DNA of 64,000 nucleotides. It comes from Poa pratensis (Eukaryota > Streptophyta > Magnoliopsida > Poales > Poaceae). The position numbers were made by a program, and so were the translations under genes. The notes under the pieces are model-generated. The model worked only from the letters and a program-made list of their open reading frames with translations. It did no database searches and was not told where the DNA came from. Numbering within the stretch: position 1 is the stretch's first letter; each line of letters opens with the position of its first letter. Below are positions 12,506-25,835 of the stretch, piece after piece. The stretch spans positions 15,979,161 through 16,043,160 of the forward strand of contig CAMZMU010000123.1 of the NCBI GenBank assembly GCA_947311845.1, given 5' to 3'.

Positions 12506-13765
12506 TTTTAGATAAAGAATGTATATTAATATCGCGGAGATACAAATTACACCCAGCCTCTACAACAACGCAACAACCAAAGCTGTTACGGATGCACACA
12601 GCCGAAAGACAATAAGAAGAAGAAATAAAAAGAAAAGTCCCGCTACAGAGTTACAGTCATTGCAGCAGCCGCACAACCACCACCAAGACACCACCTGATG
12701 TCCAAATCTTCAAAAGCAACGTCTTCAAGAAGAACAGTGCCAGGCACAACCAATTAAGGCCAGACCTTGGGTTTTCACCCTGAAGATAATAGTCCCCGCT
12801 CTCAAAACAATGTCTTCAGCAAGAACATTGCCAGGCACAACCAATTAAGGCCAGGCCTTGGATTTTCACCCTGAAAGGAAGAACTTTGAACTTCACCTGT
12901 GATGTTGCCCCCACTAACATACCGCTGCCCCGCCTCCTGCAACTCCAAGCAAGTTCCTCATCGACGCCAAGCCTCCAATCGCCATTTGCTAGTCCTTTAA
13001 TCTCAGCTTTCATGACATTCCCCGCCTCTGACACCATGGATTTGCCCATGATGGCACAGAAGTAGAGCTTCACGCCGCTCCCTCCGGCGCGACCGAATCC
13101 CTCCGATCCAGCAAACTCTGGGAATTTGCCCATGAAAGATCACCGGCGGAGCCTTCCGAAACTCGACACTCTTGCCAGATCAAGGTACCGGCGTCAAGCA
13201 GATCTTCGTCTTCTCGCGATTTGGAACCCTAGGACCACCGCCATTATTCTCATGCCTCGCAGGCCCCGACGCCGGGAGAACTCACCCAGCAGGACCGGCA
13301 GCAATGGAGGGGTAGACCGGTGCCAAACCCTAGATCATTGGCATGGCCAAGACCACAGCCAAACACCACGGCCGTCCCCGGCTGGACTCAGCATACCCAG
13401 ATCCGCACGAGGGCGAGATCGGGCAGCGAAGCCCAGTTCACCGCGACTGAACCACGACCAAATCGGCCGGCCGCCGGCGACTCCCCACCACCACCACGAC
13501 GCCGCCCCACCGGGATCCTCAGGCGCTGATCTTCGACCACGCCGCCCCATGGCCGCCGCCACGCCTCACCGCCCCCGCGAGACGCCACCACGAACCACCT
13601 CTCCTGCCCACCGTCGTCGGGGTGGGCGCCGCCACCACCGCCGTCAAGGGCAGCAGCGGCGACAGGGGCTTGAGCCGGGAGGCTTTTTCTAGGGTTGTGG
13701 GTGGCGGCGCCTCCGGAGCCGCCTGGGAGGGAGGCGACCCGGGAGGGTTGTGGGTTGTGGGTTCA
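12506..13765 (-). mobile_element. LINE-derived repeat, antisense
   Basis: A T run at 12506-12512 marks a reversed poly-A end. It is followed by sequence typical of Triticeae LINE 3' regions (around TACAAATTACACCCAGCCTC). Positions 13130-13765 are very GC-rich. Their long open frames in several phases are Arg/Pro-rich and look non-coding. No reverse-transcriptase domain is present, so this is a non-autonomous or truncated copy. An AGCCATT word near both edges may be a remnant target duplication, but that is weak. Confidence 0.55.
12721..12876. repeat. Imperfect 91-bp direct duplication inside the LINE fragment
   Basis: The string GCCAGGCACAACCAATTAAG and its surroundings occur twice, 91 bp apart (12721-12785 and 12812-12876), with a few substitutions. 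Confidence 0.85.
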
Positions 13766-14337
13766 GCCATTAATACATGTTGAATGGAAGTGATGGTTGC
13801 AAGGGAGAGCAGATAGCTCCACTCCGTCTTCGTATGATGAGAGACATATGCAGCATTCCTGACAGAACAAAGAACTGTCAGCAAAGCATCGGAGACAAGA
13901 CGAGTCCTGTCTGGTTTCAATTGGACTAACTTGAGGCCGCCGACGAGTCCTTTTAAAACAATACTAACTAAAACTGGGCAATAACAATGGTTTGACGGAA
14001 ACAATTGGAACCAGACCTAGGTCTTGTCTGGTTCACTTAATGGGTTACTTCGAAAAAAATGTAAAAGTAAATGGATTGCTGATCTTTTAGGGTTATTACC
14101 ATCTCTCCTGAAATTTCAAACCACTAATCCAGTTTGTAACTTGACTAACTATATGCCACATGGGTTTCTACAGATAGGATGCAACCATATTAAAACTCAC
14201 AATTCAAAAGATATAAATCAAATTCAAATTCTGTTCCAAATTCAAAACAACCGAAATAAGACAATGGCAAATAATTGTAGCATTGCCATACAAACATCGT
14301 AAATAGTTATCACACAGTACTAACCACCTGGAAATGC
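13766..14337. other. Spacer, no gene recognised
   Basis: This is AT-rich sequence with short open frames only. I see no recognisable exon of the downstream M28 peptidase, although its missing 5' exons would be expected here or farther upstream. Confidence 0.45.
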
Positions 14338-14560
14338 CCTCAAATGCTCATCAAGATCTCTTGGGTTCTCGTGTGTCTGCATGTTCTTGATCCACATTTA
14401 TCGCCAAGAGAAGTGGATATGATCTGTGTCCTTGTAGTCCTCCTTCAAAAACATCTTGGTGTCCTCTTTCTCATAATGGAAGTCCTCGTCTTAGCATATC
14501 TCATCCTCAATGATCATGTGGTACGAAATTACACAAGCTTTCATGATGTGCTACAAAGTG
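14338..14560 (-). pseudogene. PIF/Harbinger (ALP1-like) transposase C-terminal remnant
   Basis: Read on the minus strand from about 14560 to 14338, the translation gives HIMKACVISYHMIIEDE and then an acidic DEDFHYEKEDT stretch. This matches the end of the DDE nuclease of PIF/Harbinger transposases and of the domesticated ALP1 proteins. The family's C-terminal helix region follows as NPRDLDEHLRAFPGG. Stop codons interrupt it, for instance after IIEDEIC and after HFSWR. It is a short dead fragment lying just upstream of the truncated peptidase gene. Confidence 0.65.
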
Positions 14561-14753
14561 CCAAGTGTCAATGTTGGAGGGCGGCTTTTGCCTCATCCCT
14601 AAAAAACGGTATAAGGGTTGAATTTAGGGACTTGCTTGAGATGCTCCTAGAAACTGCCAACTCATAACACGCAATATTTATAATTTTAGCTACGTATTTC
14701 TCGTGAAGAATAATTAAAACCAATTATTTCTAAGGTATAAAAATTAATCACAG

Positions 14754-17700
14754 AATTTCATCAAATGTTTCTGAAGAGGATGAACCATCCCTTTTGGTAA
14801 ACGGACATTTCGATAGTCCACTTGGATCTCCTGGTGCTGCAGACTGTGGTTCATGTGTTGGTAAGTACAATCTCTACAAGAATGTAGTTCTTATTGAACA
14901 AACATTCATAGGTGTATAATGTGTTTGGAACATTTCATGTCCAGCATCTATGCTTGAGCTATCACGGTTCATCCTTGAGTCTCGGTGGGTGCCTCCTCGG
15001 CCTGTGATTTTCCTTTTCAATGGTGCTGAAGAACTATTTCTTCTGGTATGTGACTGTTAAAAAACATGGGCAAACCAACACATACATACTGCATTAATTA
15101 AAAAACATTTTCCGTGGTGTTGATGCTTCAACCAAAATTTCTTGAGATGACTAAGGTAAGAGGAATCTGAAATGTGTATACGGAAGGTGTTTTTTATTTT
15201 TGTTGCAGCATCTGTGTCTAGGATATCTTTTTGTGCACCTATAGACGGTTGTTTTCACTCACCTGCTACAGCTATTACTTTCATATCTTATTGATTAGAA
15301 AGTGGTAAATAATAAATCATAAAAAAGTAAAATGTGAAAGAATACTCATTTTGTTTTCATATATGTTGAGTGTGCATGTAACTCAATGACACAACTTAGC
15401 TGACCGCTGTTACTTTTAAACCAGGGTTCACATGGTTTTATAAAGACACATAAATGGAACAACACAATTGGCGCTTTCATCAACATCGAAGCTTCTGGAA
15501 GTGGCGGTGCTGGTATTATCTCTCACACTTAACTCTTTTTAGTAGCTGTTTGAAAATTTGAAATTTTTACAGATCGACTCCATTTAAGAGCAAGAGACAT
15601 GCTTCATTTTACAGACTAAACCCCCTTATGGAAATTATATCAATGTACTGTATTTCCTTTTGGATCTAGTGGTTTCTTACCAATCGATCTTGTTACCAAG
15701 GTTGTATGATTCAGTAACTTATTTGAAAATTTAATATCTTTAGTATATTTATTCTCAGGATAGTATCATATTCTCTCATTCCGTAGATGTTAATGTTGTT
15801 GTGTCCTAATAATTTTGTTCATTGACATATTATAGTTTTATTGCCCCTCCAGACATAGTTCTACTCTCATATGAGTTGTTGAATTTTGAGTTTTGCCGTC
15901 ATGTTGCTTAATTATATAGATATATTATGTGCAAATGGGGCGTTAGCTTGGATCATTGAATGCTTAAGCCTCATAATTTTGCTCTTCAAGTTTAAAATGG
16001 AGCGTTAGCTTGCAAATGGGCGTAAAGAGACCCACCTTAATTGCAGGCTTATCAGTAGCATTCTGGTGTACTAGTTAGTGTCCTGAAGTCATAAGCATAC
16101 TATAATGTGTTGATTTTACAATAATGTGTTCCTGACCATTTTTTCCCTCACCAGATTTAGTATGTCAATCTGGACCCGGGTCGTGGCCTTCTCGTATTTA
16201 TGCTCAGTCCGCAAAGTATCCAATGCCAAATAGTGTTGCTCAGGTTATTCTTTTTATCTTTCTTGATTTCTCATAATGTACAATCTTCTCAAATAGTTTA
16301 CCTTCTGTCTTTTTTTCTTAGATTTGTCTACTTTGTTTTGTAAATTAATTAGTTGAACACTGAAATTTTGATTGTCCTCGATTCAGCTTATAGACTAAGA
16401 GCTTTTTTGGATTGGTGATTTTTTTCACAAGAGTTTTGGTATTTATCTCAGATAGGTAACTAAACACAAATTATCCTCAATAAACAAATAACACTTTGCC
16501 AAACAGCTCCTAAACAACAGTGTAAAGGTGATCGTATAAATTAGCCTATTTGGGGTTTACGAGCCCTCCAATAATTGTAAGCTCTAGTAATGTAACCCTG
16601 TAAAAAGTGGCATGTGGTCATGTCACATTAAATTGTCCTAATTGGTTGAGTTCTAGCAATGGAAGCTTTGGAGAGAATGTTAGTGGCAAAAATAGGTAGC
16701 AACTAAGGAAAATGAACTTGCAATATCATCGGTGCATTCCACGTCTCTTATTAGAAAACTAATGGATTATTTATAGTTACCTCAACTTTTAGGGTTGAAA
16801 AGGTATGCTTAGTGTGATTTCTACATTCTTGTTGTAATTTTTACTATTATCATACCTTCATGGTTGAGAGAGCTCGGTGGAAGAAAACAAAATAAGTTGT
16901 ACTTCTTGGAATGTTCACTATCTTGACAGCTCTTTTTAAAGTTTCTCTACATACATTGAAAATATCTGATCCTTCCATAGTGTATGTAATAACAGAAACA
17001 AGGATGGTCATGAATCCTAATTTCTCTTCATAAAGTTTTACTATTATGCAATGACATAAAGATGGTGAGATTATTATTTTTGATAATCTACAAGTGATCT
17101 TGTGTCTTGTCCATTGACATGTCTAGCAAAGGCATAGGAACGACTAACTTATGCATGATTGGCATGTGCCTATCAACTACAACATAGGTACGGGATTAAG
17201 CAGATAGTGCTGATTTGCGAGTGGAGTCATGGTCGTGTCTGTTGTGTGTGCGTGTGAGACGCAGGAGAGGATAAGGAGGTGCAAGATCGGGATTAGCTGA
17301 GAGATATAGATGAGCCGCATTGTGGGATGGGATTGGTTAAAGCTATGCCTATACATGTCTGTCTTAGTAGGTCGCATAAGGTCTTGCAGGACCGGAGCTT
17401 TCTAAATATTCGGTTCATCAGGTATTGCAGGTTAATGTCTGATTTTCTATAATTAATTTTTAGCCTTCACAACCGCCACCTGAGCTAGCACCTAATGTCT
17501 TGGACATCTGGTAATGCGAGATTGGGCTCGCTATTTTTGGGTTAGGTATCAGGTTTTGGGTATTTGTATGCGCTCTCTAAAAGGGAAGGCTTATCCACTA
17601 GAGTATCCCTTCTAAAACGTCAACTACTCAGTATTTATTTCTTGAAATATTGCTTTAATGCCCTAGATAGCATTTTTTTGTCCTTTTTCGGATAAATTGC

Positions 17701-20700
17701 TAAGTTGTAACAAATCGGTTTGTGCTTCATATATACAGGACATTTTTGGATTAATTCACGGTGATACAGATTACAGGATATTTGCTGAAGACATTGCAAA
17801 CATCCCAGGACTTCATATTATCTTTGTTCTTGGTGGTTACTTCTATCATACTTCTTATGATACAATTGAAAACCTGATGTACGTGTTAACTTATGTTCTG
17901 ACTAAATTTCGATTGAATATTTTTAAATATTATATAATTTTCTTTTATGTTTTAGTCCTGGAAGTATTCAAGCGCGCGGCGAAAATTTATACAATCTTAT
18001 AAAGGAATTCACAAATTCTTCCGTGGTAATAAAACAGATAGATAGATACAATAAAGTTGTTGATGAAGGAGCAGACAATCTGAGAGCTATCTTCTTCGAT
18101 TACATGAATTTGTTCATGGTATGTTGACTATATGATTTCCAATTTGGCATCCCAACAATATTATGGTGTTATGTTCTGAACAAGTTCCTTTTCTCACCTT
18201 ATCTACATTTAAAATTGTAGCTATCATTTAAATCATGAAACATAATGTGGCATGTTCTTCATTCATTTTCTCGTGACTAAACTAGTCTTGATTCTTATAT
18301 CCAGATTTTTTATCCAAGTGGTGTCTCACTAATTCTTCACAGTCTTCCTGCGGCTGCTTTCCTTCTTACACCAATGGTCATGAACTTCCCAAATATTACC
18401 ATGATGTCTGTATTTCAGACTGTACTGGAATTAGGAAGAGGTATGTAATTGGAATGTCCTCGAAAAACCGTATCATTGTTTACCTACTGGTAGTTGAAAA
18501 AGCTAACTTTGAACTTGCACAGTTGTACATTTATAGATAACTACAAATACTGTATGTAGAATGAATGTTTTACACAACCTTACACAAAAATATGTAGTAA
18601 CATATAAAACAAAGAGGGTGAGTACTATATCACACAAAATATCTGATTAAATATGCACCAGAGAGGATTGCTATATATTGCACGAAATATCTAGTGGAAA
18701 TGCGCATGAACGGGGCTGGGGTGCATTGTCAGCAACTTCATATGGAAAAAGTGATAGGTGGAATTTGAAACATCATGCGTGTACATGAAATTATTTGGTG
18801 AAACAACAATGAATATTTGTGCAGCTATATATGAGTGTACTTAGTGTTATAGAGAATCTTGGAAGGTTCCAAGTTATTTACTCAATCCACTAGTTGGTTG
18901 GATGAACTATCAGTCGAGTTATATGCCTTTTGTGACAGAGTGATTATGTACGTTTAACCTAATAATTTGTTGTATTTACTCCTCGAGCCCATAATAATTG
19001 CTTTTTATTTGTGGCATTGTGAAATTTCCAAAAGCACTTTGATTTATAGTTTATATATGATAAATATTAAATTCTAATCGGAATAATTTCCTTATGTTGC
19101 ACTTTTTGTTAACAAAGAGCCACACTCTTAAAAATTGGTATCACAAAATCGGGCACATGCATTTGGCTTCCGGGTTCTTGTGAGACTGGGATTCTACAAA
19201 ATTCGAAAAGTACAGTTAGAGGTTTAAGGAATTCTAAACTAAATTCTATATGTCATGTATATGTGCCTTCTGTATATGTAAATTTTATCATGAATTTTGT
19301 ATTTTTGTTACAGAAAAAGCAAAAATGTGTGCACCTCGTATTATGGCAATAGTAGATCAACATACGTATATTTCTTATAAATATATATTAATCCATCTAC
19401 TCCTGGATTTTTTTCATATTTTTAGACTTAAAATTTATTTCTCTTTTTTTCAAAAAAAAAGAGGAGAGCCTAGAGTCCATTGTGAGCTTCTACGGAAAAA
19501 AAACTCCCTGGTTGTCTGGAGAAAAAATATTTCTGTAGATTGCAAAGGACTTACATTCTTAGCCTTTCCACTAAAAGATATCGGACATGTTATCCTCTCT
19601 CACCACTCAACAATAAAGCCACAACAAACTCCAAGCATCATCCGCTAGTCCAAGAGGCAAAAGTCCAATTCCACATCTACAAGGCTTTATGATTTCCTTT
19701 GTTTTGTGGCTTCACGTGAAGCTTAGCTTGGTAAATTTTGCAATCATAGAACTCGCTGTTTTGTAGAATACATGATTCCAGTTGAGAGGAAAATATGATC
19801 AAATAGAGTTATGTGTTTCAGGCTAATAGAAAGAGGATCGCCTTGTTTAATTGAAAAGTAATTTCAGAACGATTAACTGTATGGTTGTTCGTATGAATTT
19901 TGTACAATACTTTCTGAATTATATCATGCTGGCTAACAGTAATTGTATGTCACATTCACTTGTAGGAATGTTGCTTCATGCATTTGGCCTCGTCCTTGCA
20001 ATTATCATTCCTGCTATGGGTGCATGTCTTAGATTATTGCTCACAAAGAATGCAATGAACTGGTAACAATAAAATCTTTCTGGATGTTACTACAGTATCT
20101 AATCTTTTTCCATTACCACCATATTATGCATTTTATTCTTGTACAAGTTAGGATAAACGGGCAACCATGAATGTGTTGTTCGCATGGGCTACCTCTTCGT
20201 GACTTGTCTTATCTCTCCTACAGCTCTTCCTTATTGAAACATCTTTTTTTATGGTGTTGTCTCACCTGCGCTCAAAGAAAAACATCAAATCTACTCTTGT
20301 TGCAATTCTAAAGCGTTCTTTCTTGTCTCATGTTGGAAACCCGAGGCATTTTATTAGACTTAAGCATCTATCCTAAAATTCTATTTTCCTGTAAATGTTA
20401 TTTCCTGAAATCTTTCCAAGTGAATATTGTTTTCTATTCTATTTAGTTGAGATTATTCGAAATCCAAATTTACATGTTTATATTTGTTCTCCATTTCTAT
20501 GCGCAGGTTTGCTCACCCATATTTGGCATATTTCATGTTTGTCCCAGCAGCATTGGTCGGTGTATTGCTGCCAAGATTTATATGGGTATTTTTTCTTAGT
20601 TATAACATGTAATTTGCACAATGCTTTTTCCTTTCACTTGCTTGCACTTTGCATTATCGTATATCCGGCTGTTAACATGAATGGTGAACAACACAATTTT

Positions 20701-22637
20701 TTTTTTCTGTAGTGTGTTAGCCACACAAGATTCAAAAAGGCGCTATGTTCCTAGTTTTTACCTTTGGCTACCGTCTAACTTGCTTAAACGCACCCGTCAT
20801 GCATAAGCGCTAGGTTCCTAGCAGCTGGTGCACACCTAGCCACGCTTTTTAACCATTGTTAGTCACTGATATTTAAGAGATAAAATTACACTCTTCAACC
20901 CTAAACTTTGCCAAACGTTCAATTTTTTACCCCGAACTATTAAAACCATACGAGTTCCAACATTAAACTTTTGAAAAAATTCACATTTCACCATCAGGTG
21001 GTGCAGTCGAAGCCACACATCCTCCGTATTGTTGGTATGCAACTACCGTGAACAAGAAACGATGGAACAGAAAACAAACTTTACTGTTTGAATTAAAAAA
21101 AATCACATGAAAATCTATATACGAAAAATTACATTTTGTTTATTTAAATTGTAGTTCAGCTTCTATGCTCTTCTATTTTAGTTGACCAGAAAATTGTTGT
21201 TCTATATATAATGTATTTGTGAGGAGACTAATCAATTTCTTATTTCATATATAGTTCATTTGTGGAGTTTGTTCTTTTCCTGTAAAATGGAAGTGCATGA
21301 CCATTTTTTATGCTGAGACAATTTGGGTTTCATTGAATAATTGTAGTTTTAATCCAAGGCAGGTCGGTTTGTATCAGGCATGAGTTGTAAATATTGATAA
21401 ATTACTTAATCTTCCAAATTACAGAATTTATACAAATACATGTAACTTACGGAATTGGACAACAAAACACATGGAAGTTGGTCCTAATATTTTCTTCTGT
21501 TTCCTTCAGTGAAACTGCCATGTCGGTACACCTTTTAACTAAAAATATATGTTTTCTATATGGTAGGAGTTATCGGAGCAATCACACTTCTGGGGTGCTT
21601 TTGGTCTCTATTCATTAATGACTTTGGTAAGATTCGCAACACCTTTCATTTCCATTTACATATAATTGTTGCTTACTCAGCTTCTTTCTTAGCTTCCGAA
21701 TATGATTTTTAACCAGTCTATGCCCAACATCATTCATTTCCATGTGCACGTCGCTTATTCTTAGATACCTTACTTTCTGAAGATTTGACCTCAGTATGGT
21801 TGTTATTAAGATGTTATCTTACTTGTCTCATGACTTTAATATAAAGTTCAAAAACTATACTATAGTACTGAGTGAATTTAGCAAACATGAGGATCTATTT
21901 AGAGGTGGACTGACATATGTTTATGTCCACGCATCACCCATCATGACCCCGTTCATTTTTTGGGCCTTCTGATAGTGAACCCTCTTAGATTCGCATGAAA
22001 AGTTGAGCAAGTTAAGGTTTTGTGCATTAATGATTGAAATAAATGTTTATACATGAACAGTTGCACATGCACTAGCATAGTGGCATGTGTGAAAACTGGT
22101 TCAGTGGCATCAGGGCATGCACAATGGTAGAGAAGGTGGCTTCCATGCCATCTACAGAAAGCAAAAAAAATGAAGTAGTACAATGAGTTATCTCTTATTA
22201 TCATCCTAGCAGCTAATGATATTTATTAAATTATCAGAGCTTGGTATTTGCTGACGATTGTCATTGCATTCAGATTACGAAAATCCGACATAGTTAGTCA
22301 GACGCTGTCCTTCTTTCTGACAAGCAGAATTGTGGTCCAGAAGGATTGGAGCTGCTCTGAATCGCTCCTGGCTCCAAATATTATAAGACCAGAGCTTTGC
22401 ATATAAAGATGAATTCATTTAGTTTAATATACATATGTTCCAAACTAGTTTATATTTCGAACATATTTTTGTAGACAATATATTTTCTCTAGTAACACAT
22501 GTTTTGTGCTTTGGCTATATCATTTGCATGCAGGCTTCCATGCTAGCTGGGCTGAGTGGAGGTTATCTGACGTTTTCCATTTCCATGTCTCTTCTTCTGG
22601 CGAGATTTAGCTCTAGCATCAGCATGAAGCCATTGAG
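14754..22637 (+). CDS. ER-type M28 metallopeptidase (ERMP1-like), both ends missing
   Basis: Eleven exons join in phase without a stop: 14754-14860, 14945-15045, 15425-15512, 16155-16243, 17739-17878, 17956-18118, 18305-18440, 19966-20062, 20507-20585, 21567-21626 and 22534-22637 (1164 nt, about 388 residues). All introns are GT-AG. The peptidase part keeps the zinc-site signatures of family M28: NGHFDSP, AADCGSC, FNGAEEL, NIEASGSGG and YFYHTSYDT. Hydrophobic membrane segments follow, for example FAHPYLAYFMFVPAALVGVL and FWGAFGLYSLMTL. Relatives are multi-pass ER membrane peptidases. No start exon is visible, and no exon after SSSISMKPLR is found, so several hundred residues are missing at the C-terminus. 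It is either a truncated gene or a fragment carried by a transposon such as a Helitron. Confidence 0.85.
16396..16513. mobile_element. Tourist-like MITE in an M28-peptidase intron
   Basis: Near-complementary ends (GAGCTTTTTTGG on the left, CCAAACAGCTCC on the right) enclose 112 bp. They are flanked by TAA at 16396-16398 and 16511-16513, the usual Tourist/PIF target duplication. Confidence 0.65.
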
Positions 22638-23117
22638 GTAGCCACGAACACTATTATACAATTTTATTATTCTACTTACCACATTAGTGGTGCCAGTTTC
22701 ATGCACATGTTAATCTCTCCTATCTGGTTCCACATTCTGCCACTTCGCTTCGTCGGCTCGTCGCTCTCCTCCTTCCTTTCGTCCGCTCCCTTCCCCTCGC
22801 ATTTCTTGCACTTTGGCCCCTCGGTAATCGGGAAACCAACCCGCAGTCGGCATACCCCTTCGTTCGCAAGAGCAGGCAGCCACGACCACGATCTCCCCGA
22901 GCACGGAGGCTTGCGCCTGAAATAGGGTTCCACCCGTCGCCGGCACTCACTCCGGACGCTGGTCCTCGCCTTCGGCGGCGGTCCGCCACCTCCACCTCTC
23001 CGATGTAACCGACCCCCACACAGTGGCGTGCTGCCGGATCGAGCGATTCTCTCACTAAATCGAGACGCCCACGAGTTCCGGCGAGATGCCCCGCGCAAAC
23101 TGCCCTCGCCGCCGGCC
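22638..23117. other. Junction between peptidase fragment and MnmG fragment
   Basis: After the last peptidase exon there is about 60 bp of intron-like sequence. A GC-rich, CT-rich leader then begins near 22712 (ATCTCTCCTATCTGG). It leads into the ATG at 23118 and looks like a promoter or 5' UTR from another gene. Open frames on the minus strand here lack recognisable domains. Confidence 0.45.
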
Positions 23118-25225
23118 ATGTCCGCCGCGCTCTCCATCTCGTCCTGCAGCCGCGCCCTTCATGCGCTCCCTCTTGTCCGGCGCCGCCATCTTTCAGGAAC
23201 ACAGGTGTCGCGGTTCCCCATCTCGTCTTCTTCTTCCCACAAGCTAGCACAGAGATGGCGGCGGCACAGTGGAGAGCAGGAGTGCATGAGAGCTGTCTCC
23301 TCAGCGTTGCCACTTGCCAGGTTTGTTATCTGAGCGGTTTCTGCACAATCCGTGGTTGTGGACGTTTTGTTTGTCGATGCGGAATGTCACATGATGGTTT
23401 GGGCGTATTCAAAATTTTGGAGGTATTTTTGGAGGTAGAAATATCATAATGATGGTAGTAGGATTGAGCGATTTGGTTCGAGGTTTCTTGAGATTGATTG
23501 TGGTAGAATAGCGGGTTTCTGAGAACCTGACTCAAATATTGGATGCGGTTTACTTCACAGTCAAATTTGTTTATCGACCGGATTTGGACTGTATGGTATG
23601 TACGTCTCTGCCTGTAGACAGAATTATGTCTAAGATTCCGTGGTTGTGTTTATAGAATTGGGGTCTGTATATGTTGTTTGCCATGGCGAACATTTCATCT
23701 ATCTGCTGCTTGTAGATACAAGGAGTAGTACATGAATAGTGCACAACATGAGAGCTGCAAGGAAGGTCTTCGTGCATGTTAAATTATTTATCTGTCTAAA
23801 AAAAATTGAGATTCACTGGATGTCAGCATAATGCTACACTTGCTTGCGAATCTTGCTACTTGAGAATCTCATAATTTGAAATCTGTTCTTCGTTCTTCAC
23901 CTAAGCAATGTTTACTACAACATATCCGAAACTGTATTGGTATTATAGTTTTCTCTCACGCTTATGTTTTGTGCAAGACAGAAGATTAATGGTTTGGTCT
24001 TGGTGTTATGTTAAATCTTGATGCTCCATTGGTATGAACGTGTTTCACTTTCACTAAATGAGTACCAGGATAACTTAAGAAAATTCAGAAACTAATGAAT
24101 TCAGGAAAATATAATTTCATCTTTTTTAAATGTGCACAAACCCTCCCTACTACCTGTAAATCTGTTCATGTTTATATAGATGAATTCTCGCTTATGTCTT
24201 TTGTGCATGTGACTGGGGTATTGGGCTGAGATAAACTGGCAATGCTACCAAATCAACATATATGTTATGGACTTATGGTATACTCATTACCCCTTCTTCT
24301 TGTAGGTGTTATTTGCAAAAGCATGTGCTGAACTGCTCAAAAGGTGCACTTGCGTGCTCAGACTGATAAGAGAGAGAGTATGCAATAGTAGAGATGAGGA
24401 AAGTTGTAGAAAGGTCAGTATATACAAAAAAAAGACCTCTTGTATCATCTTGTTGGCCTCCCATCTCTATTCTTTGGTTGACAATGGAATTTTGGTTAGT
24501 GCTATATCTCACAGAATAACGATTTTATTATCTAAGCTACACAAACATAGCGACATCACTATTTTGGCTTGTGGTAGTGTTACTCTTGACCAGAGACTAT
24601 GTAGGTACTACTATTTGGAGAGTCAGTTTTCATGGACTTGCTGAAAACTTGCAGCATCTAGGTTTTGAACCTGACCACTTAAAAACTGACACGCCACCAC
24701 GAATGATCGCAGCACAGTTGACATTTAGGCTGGAAGCCCAGCATGGCGGTGAATTGGTGTGTAGAACACGTGAAACCTTAGAATTATATATTCTTTGTTA
24801 TCTGCATATGAGTGTGTTAGGGTGGGGTTGATTTGCCACTGCATTGTTAGGGCAAACTACAATATAAGTATGTCCTTTGTACTCTCAAATACTCCAGTAA
24901 GCTTTTGAGATGGCTTAGTTAGTTTTGATTTCTCTCTTGGTTATTCTGTGCTTTGAATGAAGTGTATCTTAAAGCTTAAGCTTTAGTTTTAGGTTCAAGC
25001 TGATGGCACCTCTTGAAACAGGTAGGCTGGTTTAATTTTGATCCTGAATTTCACGTTGAGAGGGAGTATATGTGCTGCTATTTTACACGGGCTACAGAAT
25101 ATACCCACCGAATTGTTACAACAACTTAGATGAAGCACCAACATACGGTGGTTGTGTTGAAGCAAAGTGACCAAGGTACTGCCCGGCAATTGACGACAAG
25201 GTCATCCGGGAGAGTTTTGGTTCGT
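23118..25225 (+). pseudogene. Broken MnmG/GidA (tRNA U34 carboxymethylaminomethyl enzyme) copy
   Basis: MnmG, with MnmE, modifies the wobble uridine of organellar and bacterial tRNAs. Three segments match it in order. The first is 24307-24416, CYLQKHVLNCSKG and then, after frame repair, REYAIVEMRKVVES. The second is about 24550-24759, with ENLQHLGFEPDHLKTDTPPR and LEAQHGGEL. The third is 25022-25225, with GWFNFDPEFHVERE, then APTYGGCVEAK, a stop, and PRYCPAIDDK. A leading exon at 23118-23320 is Ser/Arg-rich like a plastid transit peptide and ends at a GT donor. That it belongs to this gene is inferred. The FAD-binding exons and the C-terminus are absent. Frameshifts at about 24365 and 24390, plus in-frame stops, show it cannot encode the enzyme. 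Confidence 0.75.
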
Positions 25226-25754
25226 TCCATGGAAGATTATGTCTTGATCCATTATGTTTCCTATATAGACTGGTTTATTTGCCGATCACATTCTGAAATA
25301 TAACTAGAGATTTCTTTGTCGCACATTTTTACGTCCAAAGATAGAAAATCTCATCAAGGCTTTCTTGAATAAGAGGGTAGGGATGTCCCTGAGCTAAATC
25401 TGCAGGTCTCTCTCCACCCCTCTATGCAAATTTGTGTAAAAAAATATCTTTTGCAATATTGTGTTAGTCAAAACCTACAACCTAGACTGTTTATACATGT
25501 TATATAGGGGTTTTCCACCGATCTTCTAAGAGGTTGCATTACCACTTGCGAGAACTCTAGCAGAACTAAAGAACTGTGTGATGCTAAGGTCAGCTTATGC
25601 TCGAGTAAACGTGAACCAGATGCTTTATGCTTATAAGATGTACTGACTAGCATGCACTTAGTGTTTTTATAACTCGGTGAAGGTCAAATAACCAGTGAAA
25701 AAAATCACATGTTGTACATGCATCTCCATATATATTTGAAACACTGGTTTCAGT

Positions 25755-25826
25755 GTCAACTAGATCCACTTCGGCTCAATAACAAATTATTGATAGTCAA
25801 CTAGATCCACTTCGGCTCAATAACAA
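25755..25826. repeat. 41-bp tandem repeat next to a Helitron 3' end
   Basis: An identical 31-bp string beginning GTCAACTAGATCC occurs at 25755-25785 and 25796-25826, separated by 10 bp. It sits 10 bp before the terminal hairpin of the Helitron end. Confidence 0.9.
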
Positions 25827-25835
25827 TTTTTCTCA

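Noticed and set aside
13126..13692. 188-codon plus-strand frame
   Set aside because: Lies in the antisense GC-rich part of a LINE-derived repeat and is Arg/Pro-rich without domains.
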